DNA of 43,415 nt from an uncultured Lachnospiraceae bacterium (lineage in GTDB: Bacteria; Bacillota; Clostridia; Lachnospirales; Lachnospiraceae). Location: positions 1-43,415 of the forward strand of contig OMXP01000017.1 in the NCBI GenBank assembly GCA_900315055.1, in the 5' to 3' direction. Shown one piece after another: positions 1-9,136 of the stretch; position 1 is the stretch's first letter; each line of letters starts with the position of its first letter. Made by a program: the position numbers and the translations under genes. The notes beneath the pieces were generated by a model. The model ran no database searches. It was given only the letters and a program-made list of their open reading frames with translations, and was not told the origin of the DNA.

Positions 1-75
1 GAGGCTGTGGATGCCGCATTTTTAGCATGGGCCAAGCCGAATGACCAGCTTCATGCGCTTTGTAGCTTTAAGTAA
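1..75 (+). CDS. 3' end of an unrecognised protein (partial)
   Basis: Frame 1 is open from the window edge and ends at TAA (73-75), giving 24 residues that finish ...QLHALCSFK. A strong terminator follows 46 bases later, as expected for the end of a transcription unit. The fragment is too short to assign a family. It could be a chance open frame, but its codon use resembles that of the neighbours. Confidence 0.5.
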   Translation, partial: EAVDAAFLAWAKPNDQLHALCSFK

Positions 76-121
76 ATTTATTTTTGACGCTTACTATAAG
101 TTCACAGAGAAGATTCAAGAG

Positions 122-152
122 AGTGCACCGGCAGGATACCGGTGCACTTTTT
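122..152 (+). terminator. Rho-independent terminator
   Basis: A perfect 10-bp stem (AGTGCACCGG at 122-131 with CCGGTGCACT at 139-148) has a 7-base loop and runs into five Ts. It ends the transcript of the partial upstream gene. Confidence 0.9.
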
Positions 153-170
153 ACATCCCATCAGCTTTGT

Positions 171-199
171 TTGACATTTCCGGGGCAGTATTCAATAAT
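171..199 (+). promoter_or_regulatory. Sigma-A type promoter for the aminopeptidase gene
   Basis: A consensus -35 TTGACA (171-176) is followed by a 17-base spacer and an AT-rich -10, AATAAT (194-199). It lies between the upstream terminator and the GGAGG ribosome-binding site at 228-232. The -10 hexamer is only a moderate match, so the register may differ by a base or two. Confidence 0.6.
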
Positions 200-239
200 A
201 ATAGTTCGTCTGGTGATACGAAGAATCGGAGGTATATCT

Positions 240-1676
240 ATGGAAAGACAGAATGCATGGCTCACCTATGACCTGAAGATGCAGAAGGAATGCCATGACT
301 TTGCGGAGAACTACCGCACCTTTATCAGCAACAACAAGACCGAGCGCGAATGCGTGGACAGCTTCGTCAATGAGGCCGAGAAGGAAGGTTTCATCGAACT
401 GAACCGCGCGGTGGCGGAAAAGAAGGCCTTAAAGAGCGGCGACAAGGTTTACCTTGTGTGGATGAACAAGTCGATGGTGCTCTTTACGATCGGAAAGCGT
501 CCGATGGAGGAGGGACTCAACATCCTCGGCGCCCACATCGACAGCCCGCGTCTTGATGTGAAGCAGAACCCGCTCTATGAGAAGAACGGCATCGGGTATC
601 TCGATACCCACTATTACGGCGGCATCAAGAAGTACCAGTACGTGACCATGCCGCTGGCCATCCACGGTGTCGTTGCAAAGAAGGACGGGGAGAGCATCGT
701 TCTGAACGTCGGTGAGGACGAGGACGATCCGGTGTTCTTCGTCTCGGATATCCTGATTCATCTTGCGCAGAAGCAGATGGACAAGAAGATGTCCCAGGCC
801 ATCGACGGCGAGGTACTTGACGTGGTGATCGGCGAGAAGCCGGTTGTCATCAACGCCGATACCAAGCGCGCATTCAAAACAAAGGAGACCCTCTCCGGTA
901 AGGATGCGGTTGCAAAGGCTCTCATCGAGATCTTAATGGAGAACTACGGCATTGACGAGGAGGACTTCGAGTCCGCAGAGCTCGAGGTGGTGCCCGCAGG
1001 AAAAGCCCGCGATGCGGGCTTTGACCGCAGCATGATCCTCGGCTACGGGCAGGACGACCGTGTCTGCGCCTATCCGTCCTTTGAGGCGATGCTGAGGACG
1101 AAGGATCCGGAGCGCACGGCAGTTACCCTTCTTGTCGACAAGGAAGAGATCGGCTCCGTCGGTGCTACGGGCATGCAGAGCCACTTCTTTGAGAATGCGC
1201 TGGCTGAGGTCATGAACCTTGCGGGCCAGTACAGTGAGCTTGCCCTTCGTCGCTGCCTTGCCAACTCCGACATGCTTTCCTCCGATGTATCCGCGGCCTT
1301 TGATCCGAACTATGCGGACTGCTTCGAGGAGAAGAACTCCGCCTACCTCGGGAAGGGCATGGTGTTCAACAAGTACACGGGTGCCCGCGGAAAGAGCGGA
1401 TCAAATGATGCGAATGCCGAGTACATCGCGCATCTTCGGAAGATCTTCGATGAGGAGAAGATCGTGACCCAGACCGCAGAGCTTGGCCGCGTCGATGTGG
1501 GCGGCGGCGGTACGATCGCGTATATCCTTGCTCTCTATGGCATGAACGTCATCGACTGCGGTGTTGCGGTGCTCTCGATGCATTCCCCGTGGGAGGCAAC
1601 CGACAAGGCGGATCTGTTTGAGGCATACCGCGGATACCAGGCATTCCTAAAGGATGCGTCCTTCCGCAATTTCTGA
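240..1676 (+). CDS. M18-family zinc aminopeptidase
   Basis: Cytoplasmic metallo-aminopeptidase of the M18 (aminopeptidase I) family, which removes N-terminal residues from peptides in general peptide turnover. The 478-residue length suits the family. Expected metal-ligand and catalytic motifs are present in order: GAHIDSP (H99, D101), GQDDR (around D272), DKEEIGS (E302/E303) and SMHSPWE (H448). The ATG at 240 was chosen over the longer frame because GGAGG lies 7 bases upstream (228-232) and the N-terminus MERQNAWLTY fits the family. It has its own promoter and may be co-transcribed with queA, which starts 15 bases after its stop. Substrate preference cannot be read from the sequence. Confidence 0.9.
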   Translation: MERQNAWLTYDLKMQKECHDFAENYRTFISNNKTERECVDSFVNEAEKEGFIELNRAVAEKKALKSGDKVYLVWMNKSMVLFTIGKRPMEEGLNILGAHIDSPRLDVKQNPLYEKNGIGYLDTHYYGGIKKYQYVTMPLAIHGVVAKKDGESIVLNVGEDEDDPVFFVSDILIHLAQKQMDKKMSQAIDGEVLDVVIGEKPVVINADTKRAFKTKETLSGKDAVAKALIEILMENYGIDEEDFESAELEVVPAGKARDAGFDRSMILGYGQDDRVCAYPSFEAMLRTKDPERTAVTLLVDKEEIGSVGATGMQSHFFENALAEVMNLAGQYSELALRRCLANSDMLSSDVSAAFDPNYADCFEEKNSAYLGKGMVFNKYTGARGKSGSNDANAEYIAHLRKIFDEEKIVTQTAELGRVDVGGGGTIAYILALYGMNVIDCGVAVLSMHSPWEATDKADLFEAYRGYQAFLKDASFRNF

Positions 1677-1691
1677 TCATCGAAAGACATT

Positions 1692-2891
1692 ATGAGCGAG
1701 ATTACAACAGATAACAGCAGGCTGGATTCCCTGGCCCTTGATACCATGGCGGCCGGGGAAGCGGCAGCAGGAGACGGTGAGATCTATTCTCCGAAGCCGG
1801 AAGAGGACAGGATTCATGTCAATGCCGACGGCATTGCCGTTCATGAGGACGGTGTGCCGGTGGGGAACAAGACCTCGGACTACTGGTTCTATCTGCCGAA
1901 GAAGCAGATCGCACAGGATCCTCTGGAGCAGCGGGACCTCTCCCGCATGATGGTAATTGACCGGCACACCGGAGAGGTGGAGCATAAAATCTTCCGGGAT
2001 ATCATCGATTACCTGGAGCCCGGAGAGACGCTGGTGCTCAACAACACGAAGGTCATCCCGGCAAGGCTCATCGGACGCAAGATCGACACCGGAGCGACGG
2101 TCGAGGTCCTTCTGCTAAAGAGAAAAGAAAACGATGTCTGGGAGACACTGGTTAAGCCCGGCAAGAAGATGCGTCCGGGGGCTAAGGTTTCCTTCGGCGA
2201 CGGTTCGCTCACCGCAGAGGTGGTGGACGTTGTCGATGACGGGGACCGACTTGTAAAGTTCCACTATGACGGCGTCTTTGAGGAGGTGCTTGACCGCCTC
2301 GGCGAAATGCCGCTGCCGCCCTATATCACCCACAAGCTTCAGGACCCGAACATGTATCAGACGGTCTATGCAAAGTACGACGGCTCCGCCGCCGCGCCGA
2401 CCGCAGGCCTCCACTTTACACAGGAGCTTCTGGAGAAAATCAAAGACAAGGGCGTCAATCTTGCCTATGTGACGCTGCACGTGGGACTTGGCACGTTCCG
2501 GCCGGTGAAGGTCGACAACGTGACCGAGCACCACATGCATACCGAGTGGTACAACGTGCCGCAGTCCGTGGCGGATCTTGTCAATGAAACGCACAGAAAC
2601 GGAAAGCGCGTCATCTGCGTGGGCACGACGAGCTGCCGCACCGTGGAGAGCGCGGCAGATGAGAACGGCATTCTCCATGCGGGAGCGGACAACACCTCGA
2701 TCTTCATCTATCCCGGCTACCGGTTCAGGATCATGGACGGGCTCATTACAAACTTCCATCTGCCGGAATCGACGCTGATCATGCTGGTCTCCGCCTTTGC
2801 GGGACGCGAACATGTGCTGCATGCCTATGACACGGCAGTGAAGGAGGGATACCGCTTCTTTTCCTTCGGCGACTGCTGTTATTTCCACTGA
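1692..2891 (+). CDS. queA: S-adenosylmethionine:tRNA ribosyltransferase-isomerase QueA
   Basis: QueA transfers and isomerises the ribosyl group of SAM onto preQ1 at wobble position 34 of tRNAs for Tyr, His, Asn and Asp, giving epoxyqueuosine. The conserved core starts near residue 61 ([17 protein letters not shown]) and includes [13 protein letters not shown], the [10 protein letters not shown] segment and a C-terminal [20 protein letters not shown], all typical of QueA. At 399 residues it is about 55 longer than usual: the first 56 or so form an acidic, low-complexity extension. The ATG at 1692 has only a weak GAAAG upstream. A GTG at 1860 (residue 57), 11 bases after GAGG, would give a normal-length enzyme, so the start is uncertain. 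QueT, encoded at 36780-37328, would supply the precursor. Confidence 0.93.
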   Translation: MSEITTDNSRLDSLALDTMAAGEAAAGDGEIYSPKPEEDRIHVNADGIAVHEDGVPVGNKTSDYWFYLPKKQIAQDPLEQRDLSRMMVIDRHTGEVEHKIFRDIIDYLEPGETLVLNNTKVIPARLIGRKIDTGATVEVLLLKRKENDVWETLVKPGKKMRPGAKVSFGDGSLTAEVVDVVDDGDRLVKFHYDGVFEEVLDRLGEMPLPPYITHKLQDPNMYQTVYAKYDGSAAAPTAGLHFTQELLEKIKDKGVNLAYVTLHVGLGTFRPVKVDNVTEHHMHTEWYNVPQSVADLVNETHRNGKRVICVGTTSCRTVESAADENGILHAGADNTSIFIYPGYRFRIMDGLITNFHLPESTLIMLVSAFAGREHVLHAYDTAVKEGYRFFSFGDCCYFH

Positions 2892-2906
2892 CCTCGGAGG
2901 TGCAAG

Positions 2907-3338
2907 TTGAAGAGCTTCCATGAACTCTACGAAAAGTACAAGGATCTGATTCCCTATGCGATCTTCGGAGTCTTCACCACGGTCGTCAACATGGTGGTCT
3001 ACTGGCTCTGCAGCCATGTGTTTGGCATGCCGACACTTGTTGCCACCCTCATCGCATGGTTTCTTGCGGTGTTCTTTGCCTATGTGACAAACCGCAGGTG
3101 GGTGTTCCACTCCGAGGCGGAGGGCGCCCGGGAGATCCTGAGGGAGGCGGTATCGTTCTATGCGGCGAGGATCGCCACCGAGGGCATTGATCTTCTCTGT
3201 ATGTACGTGTTTGTCGACTGCCTGCATTTCAACGATGTGGTGATCAAGTTCCTGGCAAACGTTCTGGTGATCATCGTGAATTACGTGCTGAGCAAGCTCG
3301 TGATCTTTAAGAAAAAGAAGCCGAAAGAGGCAGAGTAA
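2907..3338 (+). CDS. GtrA-family small membrane protein
   Basis: A 143-residue protein with four predicted membrane segments and the GtrA/DPMS flippase-like pattern: an N-terminal FGVFTTVVNMVVY segment, a conserved YVTNRRWVF loop after the second helix, and a C-terminal NYVLSKLVIFKKKK. GtrA-type proteins are associated with moving polyprenyl-phosphate-linked sugars across the cytoplasmic membrane for polysaccharide or wall glycosylation. It uses a TTG start at 2907 with GGAGG at 2896-2900, and begins 15 bases after queA, so it is probably in the same transcript. A bidirectional terminator follows. The substrate is unknown; the polysaccharide locus nearby makes a sugar-lipid role plausible. 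Confidence 0.85.
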   Translation: MKSFHELYEKYKDLIPYAIFGVFTTVVNMVVYWLCSHVFGMPTLVATLIAWFLAVFFAYVTNRRWVFHSEAEGAREILREAVSFYAARIATEGIDLLCMYVFVDCLHFNDVVIKFLANVLVIIVNYVLSKLVIFKKKKPKEAE

Positions 3339-3362
3339 CAGCTTCCGGAAGCAAAGAGAAAG

Positions 3363-3416
3363 AAAAAATGAGGTGCGGCAGGATTTCCGGATTTCCTGCT
3401 GTACCTCTTTCTTTTC
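3363..3416. terminator. Bidirectional terminator between gtrA-like and araC-like genes
   Basis: GAGGTGCGGCAGGA (3370-3383) pairs with TCCTGCTGTACCTC (3394-3407) over 14 bp including two G-U pairs, with a 10-base loop. A T-rich tail follows on the + strand and an A-run (3363-3368) precedes it, giving a U-tract on the - strand. It serves both convergent genes. Confidence 0.85.
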
Positions 3417-3420
3417 TGTC

Positions 3421-4311
3421 TTATCCGTTTCCCCTCGAGTGCCATGCGTTCCGGAACTGGGAGGGAGACTCCCCCTCGACTTTTTCAAAGACCCGGGAGA
3501 AGTAGGCGGCATCCCCGATCCCGCACTTCTGGCCGATTTCCTCCATGGTAAGATCCGTAAAGCGAAGGCACTGCTTGGCATACCCGATCCGAAGCGAGGT
3601 AAGGTACGTGCCAATCGTCGTGTCATACTGCGCACGGAAGGACCTCGAGAGCGTGTATTTGTTTACAAAGAAGCGCTGCGCAAGATCATCGAGGCTGATC
3701 CTTCTGGTAAAGTTTTCATCGAGATAGGCCTTGACCTTTGCGGTTACGTGGCCGGAGGCGGAGGCCTGTCCGCTCCCTCCCGATGCTTCCTCCGGCTGCC
3801 AGCTCTCCTCCATCATGACGGAGAGAAGTCCCGCAAGGATCTCGTTGATCTTCATGTCCCGGATATGGTCGTCGGAGCAGGCCATCTGATGGAGATCCAG
3901 AAGACAGGAGAGAACCTTCTCCGGGTGACGCAGGTGCAGCAGCGGCCTTCCGCCCCTCTCGGAATATTTATTGTAGATTCCCGGCATCGTCACACCGGAA
4001 AAATGCGCCCAGGAAAGCTCCCAGAGGTCATCGGACGTCGTGTGGGAGTAGGGAAGGCGGCAGTCGATGAACACGCAGTCCCCGGCTGCAAGATCGTACC
4101 GGTTCCCGCCGTAGGAGAGAAATCCCGCTCCGGAGCGGACGAGAAAGAGCAGGTATGAGTTCAGTCCCTCGCGGCTCGAGGTATGCGGACTTGTCGCCTT
4201 GAGGGATCCGGTCTCCTGCAGAAAGAGAAGATTTTCCCTGGCAAACGGGGAAGGCGTATAGAGAATGCGGCTGCTGGTCACCAGGTTTCCGTGAAAAAGG
4301 GATTCCGGCAT
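3421..4311 (-). CDS. AraC-family transcriptional regulator
   Basis: A 296-residue regulator with a cupin-type N-terminal sensing domain (about residues 15-150, including YDLAAGDCVFIDCR) and a C-terminal double helix-turn-helix of the AraC/XylS type (about 190-290; AYLDENFTRRISLDDLAQ and the family signature ending AAYFSRVFEKVEGESPSQFR). Such proteins usually bind a sugar or related ligand and activate catabolic or transport genes. The ATG at 4311 is preceded by AAAGGAG. It is divergent from the GDP-mannose dehydratase gene and convergent with the gtrA-like gene. The target genes are not obvious here, since no sugar-uptake operon adjoins; control of the polysaccharide locus is possible but unproven. 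Confidence 0.92.
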   Translation of the reverse strand: MPESLFHGNLVTSSRILYTPSPFARENLLFLQETGSLKATSPHTSSREGLNSYLLFLVRSGAGFLSYGGNRYDLAAGDCVFIDCRLPYSHTTSDDLWELSWAHFSGVTMPGIYNKYSERGGRPLLHLRHPEKVLSCLLDLHQMACSDDHIRDMKINEILAGLLSVMMEESWQPEEASGGSGQASASGHVTAKVKAYLDENFTRRISLDDLAQRFFVNKYTLSRSFRAQYDTTIGTYLTSLRIGYAKQCLRFTDLTMEEIGQKCGIGDAAYFSRVFEKVEGESPSQFRNAWHSRGNG

Positions 4312-4338
4312 GAAAGACTCCTTTCAGATTCTGTCAAG

Positions 4339-4367
4339 ATTGTACAAGTCAAATTCAATATAGTCTA
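4339..4367 (-). promoter_or_regulatory. Putative promoter of the AraC-family gene
   Basis: Read on the - strand: TAGACT (4367-4362), a 17-base spacer, TACAAT (4344-4339), about 28 bases before the start codon. The -10 matches consensus in 5 of 6 positions and the -35 in 4 of 6. I could not find an equally good promoter for the divergent gmd gene in the 4312-4485 gap. Confidence 0.45.
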
Positions 4368-4485
4368 TTCCGGGGCAGGAAACAATGCGATACGATTGCA
4401 TCGTCGCGAAAAATAATGCCGTCAAGATTCAGCAAGTCTTGCGGAGAAACATCATATAAATCCATTCAAGGAGAGGAATACGCAT

Positions 4486-5538
4486 ATGAAGAAAGCGCTC
4501 ATCACCGGCATTACCGGTCAGGACGGCTCCTACCTGTCCGAGTTCCTTCTGGAGAAGGGCTATGAGGTGCACGGCATTGCACGCCGTGCGTCCATTTCGA
4601 ACACGGCAAGAATTGATCACCTGCTGCGCGAGGGAAAGATTACCCTGCACGACGGGGATCTGACAGACGGCTCCGGGCTGATCCACATCATCAAGGAAGT
4701 GGAACCCGATGAGATCTACAACCTGGCTGCCCAGTCCGATGTCCATGTCTCCTTCGAGTCCTCGGAGTACACCGGAAATGTCGATGCCCTCGGTGTCCTT
4801 CGCATCCTCGAGGCGGTGAGAACCTGCGGACTGACAAAGAAGACAAAGATTTACCAGGCTTCGACGTCGGAGCTTTTCGGCAAGGTCGAGGAGGTCCCGC
4901 AGAAGGAGACCACTCCGTTCCATCCCTACAGCCCGTACGCGGTGGCAAAGCAGTACGGCTTCTGGATCATCAAGGAGTACCGCGAAGCATACGGCATGTT
5001 TGCGGTAAACGGCATCCTGTTCAACCATGAGTCCGAGCGGCGCGGCGAGAACTTCGTCACCCGCAAGATCACCCTGGCTGCCGGCCGCATTGCGGAGGGT
5101 CTGCAGGATCACCTGGAGCTTGGGAACCTCGACTCGAAGCGTGACTGGGGCTATGCGAAGGACTACGTGGAGTGCATGTGGCTGATCATGCAGCAGGAAA
5201 AGCCCGAGGACTTCGTCATCGCAACCGGCGTTCAGCACACGGTCCGGGAGTTTGCCACCAATGCCTTTGCTGCAAACGGCATCACCATCAACTGGAAGGG
5301 AAAGGGCATTGACGAGAAGGGATATGACGCAAAGACCGGGAAGATGTTGGTCTGCGTCAACAAAGAGTGGTTTCGTCCTACCGATGTCGACAACCTCTGG
5401 GGCGATCCCACAAAGGCAAGAACGGTCCTTGGCTGGAATCCGCAGAAGACATCCTATGAGGATCTTGTGCGGATCATGGCGGAACACGACAGAAAACTGG
5501 CAAAGCAGGAGCGGATCCTGCGCGATGCCGGCATGTAA
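4486..5538 (+). CDS. gmd: GDP-mannose 4,6-dehydratase
   Basis: Converts GDP-D-mannose to GDP-4-keto-6-deoxy-D-mannose, the first step to GDP-L-fucose. It is a cytosolic extended short-chain dehydrogenase of 350 residues. The nucleotide-binding G8-x2-G11-x2-G14 motif, the T127-S128-E129 catalytic segment and the Y151-x3-K155 pair are all present, as is the family stretch [16 protein letters not shown]. The ATG at 4486 follows AAGGAGAGG (4468-4476). It heads an operon: the fucose synthase gene starts 19 bases downstream, then manC and manA. Confidence 0.96.
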   Translation: MKKALITGITGQDGSYLSEFLLEKGYEVHGIARRASISNTARIDHLLREGKITLHDGDLTDGSGLIHIIKEVEPDEIYNLAAQSDVHVSFESSEYTGNVDALGVLRILEAVRTCGLTKKTKIYQASTSELFGKVEEVPQKETTPFHPYSPYAVAKQYGFWIIKEYREAYGMFAVNGILFNHESERRGENFVTRKITLAAGRIAEGLQDHLELGNLDSKRDWGYAKDYVECMWLIMQQEKPEDFVIATGVQHTVREFATNAFAANGITINWKGKGIDEKGYDAKTGKMLVCVNKEWFRPTDVDNLWGDPTKARTVLGWNPQKTSYEDLVRIMAEHDRKLAKQERILRDAGM

Positions 5539-5557
5539 ATAAAGGAGCAGATACATC

Positions 5558-6502
5558 ATGATGGAAAAAGATGCAAAAATCTATGTGGCAGGTCACCGCG
5601 GAATGGTGGGTTCCGCCATCAAGAGAGAGCTTGAGAGACAGGGGTACACCAACATCATTACGAGAACCCACAAGGAACTGGATCTCACCCGTCAGGACGA
5701 GGTTGAGGACTTCTTCGCACAGGAAAAGCCCGAGTATGTCTTCCTTGCAGCGGCCAAGGTCGGCGGCATCGTCGCCAACGAGGAGGCCCTTGCGGATTTC
5801 ATGTATGACAACATGATTCTCGAGATGAACACGGTGCACAGCGCCTGGAAGAACGGCTGCAAAAAGCTCGAGTTCCTCGGTTCCTCCTGCATTTATCCCC
5901 GCATGGCGCCGCAGCCGATGAAGGAGAGCTGCCTTTTGACCGGACCCCTCGAGAAGACGAACGAGGCCTATGCCCTCGCAAAGATCTCGGGCCTCAAGTA
6001 CTGCGAGTTCCTGAACCGTCAGTACGGGACGGATTACATCTCCGTCATGCCCACGAACCTCTACGGGCCCAATGACAACTATCACCCGACCCACAGCCAC
6101 GTGCTGCCGGCCCTGATCCGCCGCTTCCACGAGGCAAAGGAGCAGAACCTGCCCTATGTCACCTGCTGGGGCGATGGCAGCCCGCTTCGTGAGTTTCTGT
6201 ATGTCGACGATCTTGCAAACCTGTGCGTGTTCCTGATGAACAACTACAGCGGCAATGAGACCGTCAACGCCGGCACCGGCAAGGAACTTACCATTAAGGA
6301 ACTGACCGAGAAAGTCGCAAAGATTATCGGTTATACCGGAGAGATCCGCTGGGATTCTTCAAAGCCGAACGGAACACCCAGAAAGCTTCTTGACATCTCG
6401 AAGACGAAGGCCATGGGCTGGGAAGCGAAGACGAGCCTCGATGAGGGCATCCGCCTGACCTATGAGGACTTCCTCCACAATCCGATGCGCGCAGAAAGAT
6501 AG
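5558..6502 (+). CDS. fcl: GDP-L-fucose synthase (GDP-4-keto-6-deoxymannose epimerase-reductase)
   Basis: Performs the 3,5-epimerisation and 4-reduction of the Gmd product to give GDP-L-fucose, using NADPH. The 314-residue length is normal. Residues aligning with the well-studied enzyme are intact: S109 and C111 in LGSSCIYP, Y138/K142 in YALAK, and H181 in HPTHSHV. A G-x2-G-x2-G motif (GHRGMVG) lies at the N-terminus. It sits between gmd and manC, so the cell can make activated fucose from mannose-6-phosphate in one operon. No obvious fucosyltransferase is present in the window apart from the uncharacterised DUF4422 protein. Confidence 0.96.
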   Translation: MMEKDAKIYVAGHRGMVGSAIKRELERQGYTNIITRTHKELDLTRQDEVEDFFAQEKPEYVFLAAAKVGGIVANEEALADFMYDNMILEMNTVHSAWKNGCKKLEFLGSSCIYPRMAPQPMKESCLLTGPLEKTNEAYALAKISGLKYCEFLNRQYGTDYISVMPTNLYGPNDNYHPTHSHVLPALIRRFHEAKEQNLPYVTCWGDGSPLREFLYVDDLANLCVFLMNNYSGNETVNAGTGKELTIKELTEKVAKIIGYTGEIRWDSSKPNGTPRKLLDISKTKAMGWEAKTSLDEGIRLTYEDFLHNPMRAER

Positions 6503-6510
6503 GAGAATAT

Positions 6511-7836
6511 ATGCACATCATTCTGTTATCCGGCGGCTCCGGAAAGCGGCTCTGGCCGCTCTCCAATGATGTCCGCTCCAAGCAGTTCATCAAGATCTTC
6601 AAAAAAGAGGATGGCACCTATGAGTCCATGGTCCAGCGCATGTACCGCCAGATCCGCACGGTGGATCCGGACGCGACCGTGACCGTTGCGACCTCGAAGA
6701 GCCAGATCTCAGCACTGCGCAATCAGATCGGAGAGGACGTCTCGATCTCCCTGGAACCCTGCAGACGGGATACTTTCCCGGCCATCGCCCTTGCAACAAG
6801 CTACCTGCACGATGTGGAGAAAATCGGAGAGGACGAGGCGGTTGTCGTCTGCCCGGTGGACCCCTATGTCGAGAAGGATTACTTTGTGGCCCTGCGAGAC
6901 CTCTCGGACCTTGCAGACAAAGGCACAGCGAACCTGTGCCTTATGGGCATGCAGCCGACCTATCCTTCCGAGAAGTACGGATACATCATCCCGGAGAACA
7001 GGGATCCTGTCTCAAAGGTCCTGGAATTCAGGGAGAAGCCGGACGCCAAAACGGCTGCGGATTACATCGCAAGAGGCGCTCTCTGGAACGGCGGCATCTT
7101 TGCCTACAGGATCGGCTACGTTCTGAATAAGGCTCATGAACTCATGGACTTCGAGGATTATGATGACCTGTTCTCCAAATATGAGAGCGTACAGAAGATC
7201 AGCTTCGACTACGCCGTCGCCGAGAAGGAACCCTCGATTGCCGTCATGCGGTTTTCCGGCTCCTGGAAGGATATGGGAACCTGGAACACGCTGACCGAGG
7301 CCATGGAGGAGCCGGTGATCGGAAACGGCACACTCAATGAGACCTGTGAGAACACGAACATCATCAATGAGCTCGATGTGCCGGTTCTTGGCATGGGACT
7401 GAAGAACATCGTGGTTGCGGCAAGCCCGGAAGGAATCCTTGTCTCCGACAAGGAGCAGTCCAGCTACATCAAGCCTTACGTCGACAGGATGCATCAGCAG
7501 GTCATGTTTGCAGAGAAGAGCTGGGGCTCCTACACGGTGCTTGATGTCGAGAGCACGTCCATGACGATTCTCGTGACACTCCTTCCCGGACACCACATGA
7601 ACTATCACAGCCACGAGCGGCGTGATGAGATCTGGAACATCATCTCCGGCACGGGACGTACGATCGTCGACGGCATGGAGCAGAAGGCTTGCGCCGGCGA
7701 TGTCATCACCATGCAGGCGGGCTGCCGCCACACGATCATCGCCGATGAAAACAGCCCGATCCGTCTGATCGAGGTGCAGATCGGAAAGGACATCTCGGTG
7801 AAGGACAAGACCAAGTACAGTCTGGAGCTGTCCTGA
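6511..7836 (+). CDS. manC: Mannose-1-phosphate guanylyltransferase with C-terminal cupin (ManC type)
   Basis: Makes GDP-mannose from mannose-1-phosphate and GTP. The nucleotidyltransferase signature GGSGKRLWPLS (8-18) is followed by SKQFIKIF, and the sugar-binding region contains VLEFREKPD. The C-terminal part (about 335-435) is a cupin with HHMNYHSHERRDEIW and GDVITMQAG, the layout of type II phosphomannose isomerase fusions. At 441 residues it is somewhat shorter than typical bifunctional enzymes. A separate class I isomerase follows directly, so the cupin may be redundant or regulatory. The start is 8 bases after fcl, with AGGAGAATAT just upstream. Confidence 0.93.
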   Translation: MHIILLSGGSGKRLWPLSNDVRSKQFIKIFKKEDGTYESMVQRMYRQIRTVDPDATVTVATSKSQISALRNQIGEDVSISLEPCRRDTFPAIALATSYLHDVEKIGEDEAVVVCPVDPYVEKDYFVALRDLSDLADKGTANLCLMGMQPTYPSEKYGYIIPENRDPVSKVLEFREKPDAKTAADYIARGALWNGGIFAYRIGYVLNKAHELMDFEDYDDLFSKYESVQKISFDYAVAEKEPSIAVMRFSGSWKDMGTWNTLTEAMEEPVIGNGTLNETCENTNIINELDVPVLGMGLKNIVVAASPEGILVSDKEQSSYIKPYVDRMHQQVMFAEKSWGSYTVLDVESTSMTILVTLLPGHHMNYHSHERRDEIWNIISGTGRTIVDGMEQKACAGDVITMQAGCRHTIIADENSPIRLIEVQIGKDISVKDKTKYSLELS

Positions 7837-7840
7837 GTGT

Positions 7841-8869
7841 ATGAAAGATAAGAAAGAGAAGATCAACACCCCGTTTCTTCTGCAGCCGGCCGGCAAGGAC
7901 TACCTCTGGGGCGGAAGACGCCTGAAGGACGACTACGGCAAGAACTTTGATCTGACGCCGCTTGCAGAGACATGGGAGTGCTCCACCCATCCGGACGGAA
8001 TCTCCAGGGCAAAGGGCGGTTTCTTTGACGGACAGAACCTGACGGATATTCTGATACGGCACCCGGAACTCGAGGGAACTCACCCGCTCTCTCTGGGGCT
8101 TGAAAGAGGGCAGATCCCGATTCTTGTGAAGTTCATTGATGCCGCAAGGGATCTTTCGGTCCAGGTGCACCCGGACGATGATTATGCAAGAGAGCACGAA
8201 GGCGGACAGCTCGGAAAGACCGAGATGTGGTATGTCGTCGATGCACAAAAGGACGCAAAGCTGATCTACGGTCTGAACCGCACGATGACATCAGCAGAGC
8301 TTCGAAGAATCCTGGAGAGCGGAAACCGGATTGAACACTGCCTGCAGAAAGTGCCGGTAAAGACCGGTGATGTCTTTTACATCAGGGCAGGCACGATTCA
8401 CGCCATCTGCAAGGGCGCGCTCATCGTCGAAGTCCAGGAGAGCTCAAACCTCACCTACCGCCTGTACGATTACCACAGGAAGGACAAGAACGGAAGAGAG
8501 CGGCAGCTGCACATCGACAAGGCGCTGGAGGTCGCGGACCTTCATGCGGCGATGACGCCCCGGCAGCCGATGCATGTGACGCAGTACCGGCCCGGTGCTG
8601 CGGAGAAACTCCTGTGCCGGTGCCGCTATTTTGAGGTGCGAAGTCTTTCCATTAACACCGAGCGGACCCGCCAGCTGTATGAAATTCAGACCGGGCCGAC
8701 CTCGTTTCAGATATTTATTTGCACAAAGGGCTGTGGCGTGCTATTCTGGCATAATGGAGCTGCAGAGTGCAGTCTTCCGTTTTTCCAGGGGGATACCGTT
8801 TTTATTCCGGCATCTTCCGTCCCGATCCGGATTCAGGGAAAGGCGTCGGCGCTGCGGATTCACTGCTGA
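7841..8869 (+). CDS. manA: Mannose-6-phosphate isomerase, class I
   Basis: Zinc enzyme interconverting fructose-6-phosphate and mannose-6-phosphate, feeding GDP-mannose synthesis. Zinc ligands are visible: Q108 and H110 in SVQVHPDD, E128 in KTEMWY, and H187 in RAGTIHAI. Its 342 residues resemble short Firmicute ManA. It starts 4 bases after the manC stop with no good ribosome-binding site of its own, so translational coupling is likely. It is the last gene of the GDP-fucose operon. The phosphomannomutase needed between ManA and ManC is not identifiable here unless the GlmM-like protein at 20228 does it. Confidence 0.94.
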   Translation: MKDKKEKINTPFLLQPAGKDYLWGGRRLKDDYGKNFDLTPLAETWECSTHPDGISRAKGGFFDGQNLTDILIRHPELEGTHPLSLGLERGQIPILVKFIDAARDLSVQVHPDDDYAREHEGGQLGKTEMWYVVDAQKDAKLIYGLNRTMTSAELRRILESGNRIEHCLQKVPVKTGDVFYIRAGTIHAICKGALIVEVQESSNLTYRLYDYHRKDKNGRERQLHIDKALEVADLHAAMTPRQPMHVTQYRPGAAEKLLCRCRYFEVRSLSINTERTRQLYEIQTGPTSFQIFICTKGCGVLFWHNGAAECSLPFFQGDTVFIPASSVPIRIQGKASALRIHC

Positions 8870-8913
8870 TCCCACAGAGCAAATCACATCGAAACGTGGA
8901 CGGTTGCATTCCG

Positions 8914-8979
8914 GCAGCGAATAGAAGAACACCAAAGACAGGACCTGTCTTTGCGGTGTTTCCTGTTCGCTGCTTTTTT
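8914..8979 (+). terminator. Strong compound terminator after manA
   Basis: Nested inverted repeats: GCAGCGAA (8914-8921) with TTCGCTGC (8966-8973), AACACC (8928-8933) with GGTGTT (8955-8960), and an inner AAAGACAGG/CCTGTCTTT, followed by six Ts (8974-8979). It separates the GDP-fucose operon from the LCP gene. The remaining gap to 9136 holds no gene; I could not assign a convincing promoter in it. Confidence 0.9.
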
Positions 8980-9136
8980 ATGTGCAGAGCTTGAAAAATG
9001 CCCGGACTTCATCTATAACAGTAAAGATTGTGCGGTTTTTGTTTCGTACATGTGATTGAAATGTTAAGAGAATGTAAGATGTGTGCCGGAAGGCACCCAC
9101 AGACATCCCCGTACTGTTTGATGCACAGGATTGAAT

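Noticed and set aside
2115..3635. 506-codon open frame on the - strand
   Set aside because: It runs antisense to queA and the gtrA-like gene and across their terminator. It is rich in His, Arg and Asp with no recognisable domain, as expected for the shadow of GC-biased genes.
3373..4158. 261-codon open frame on the + strand
   Set aside because: Antisense to the AraC-family gene and begins within the bidirectional terminator.
9056..9080. Possible promoter for the LCP gene (TTGAAA ... TAAGAT)
   Set aside because: The spacer is only 13 bases, too short for a sigma-A promoter, and no -35 lies at the proper distance from TAAGAT.
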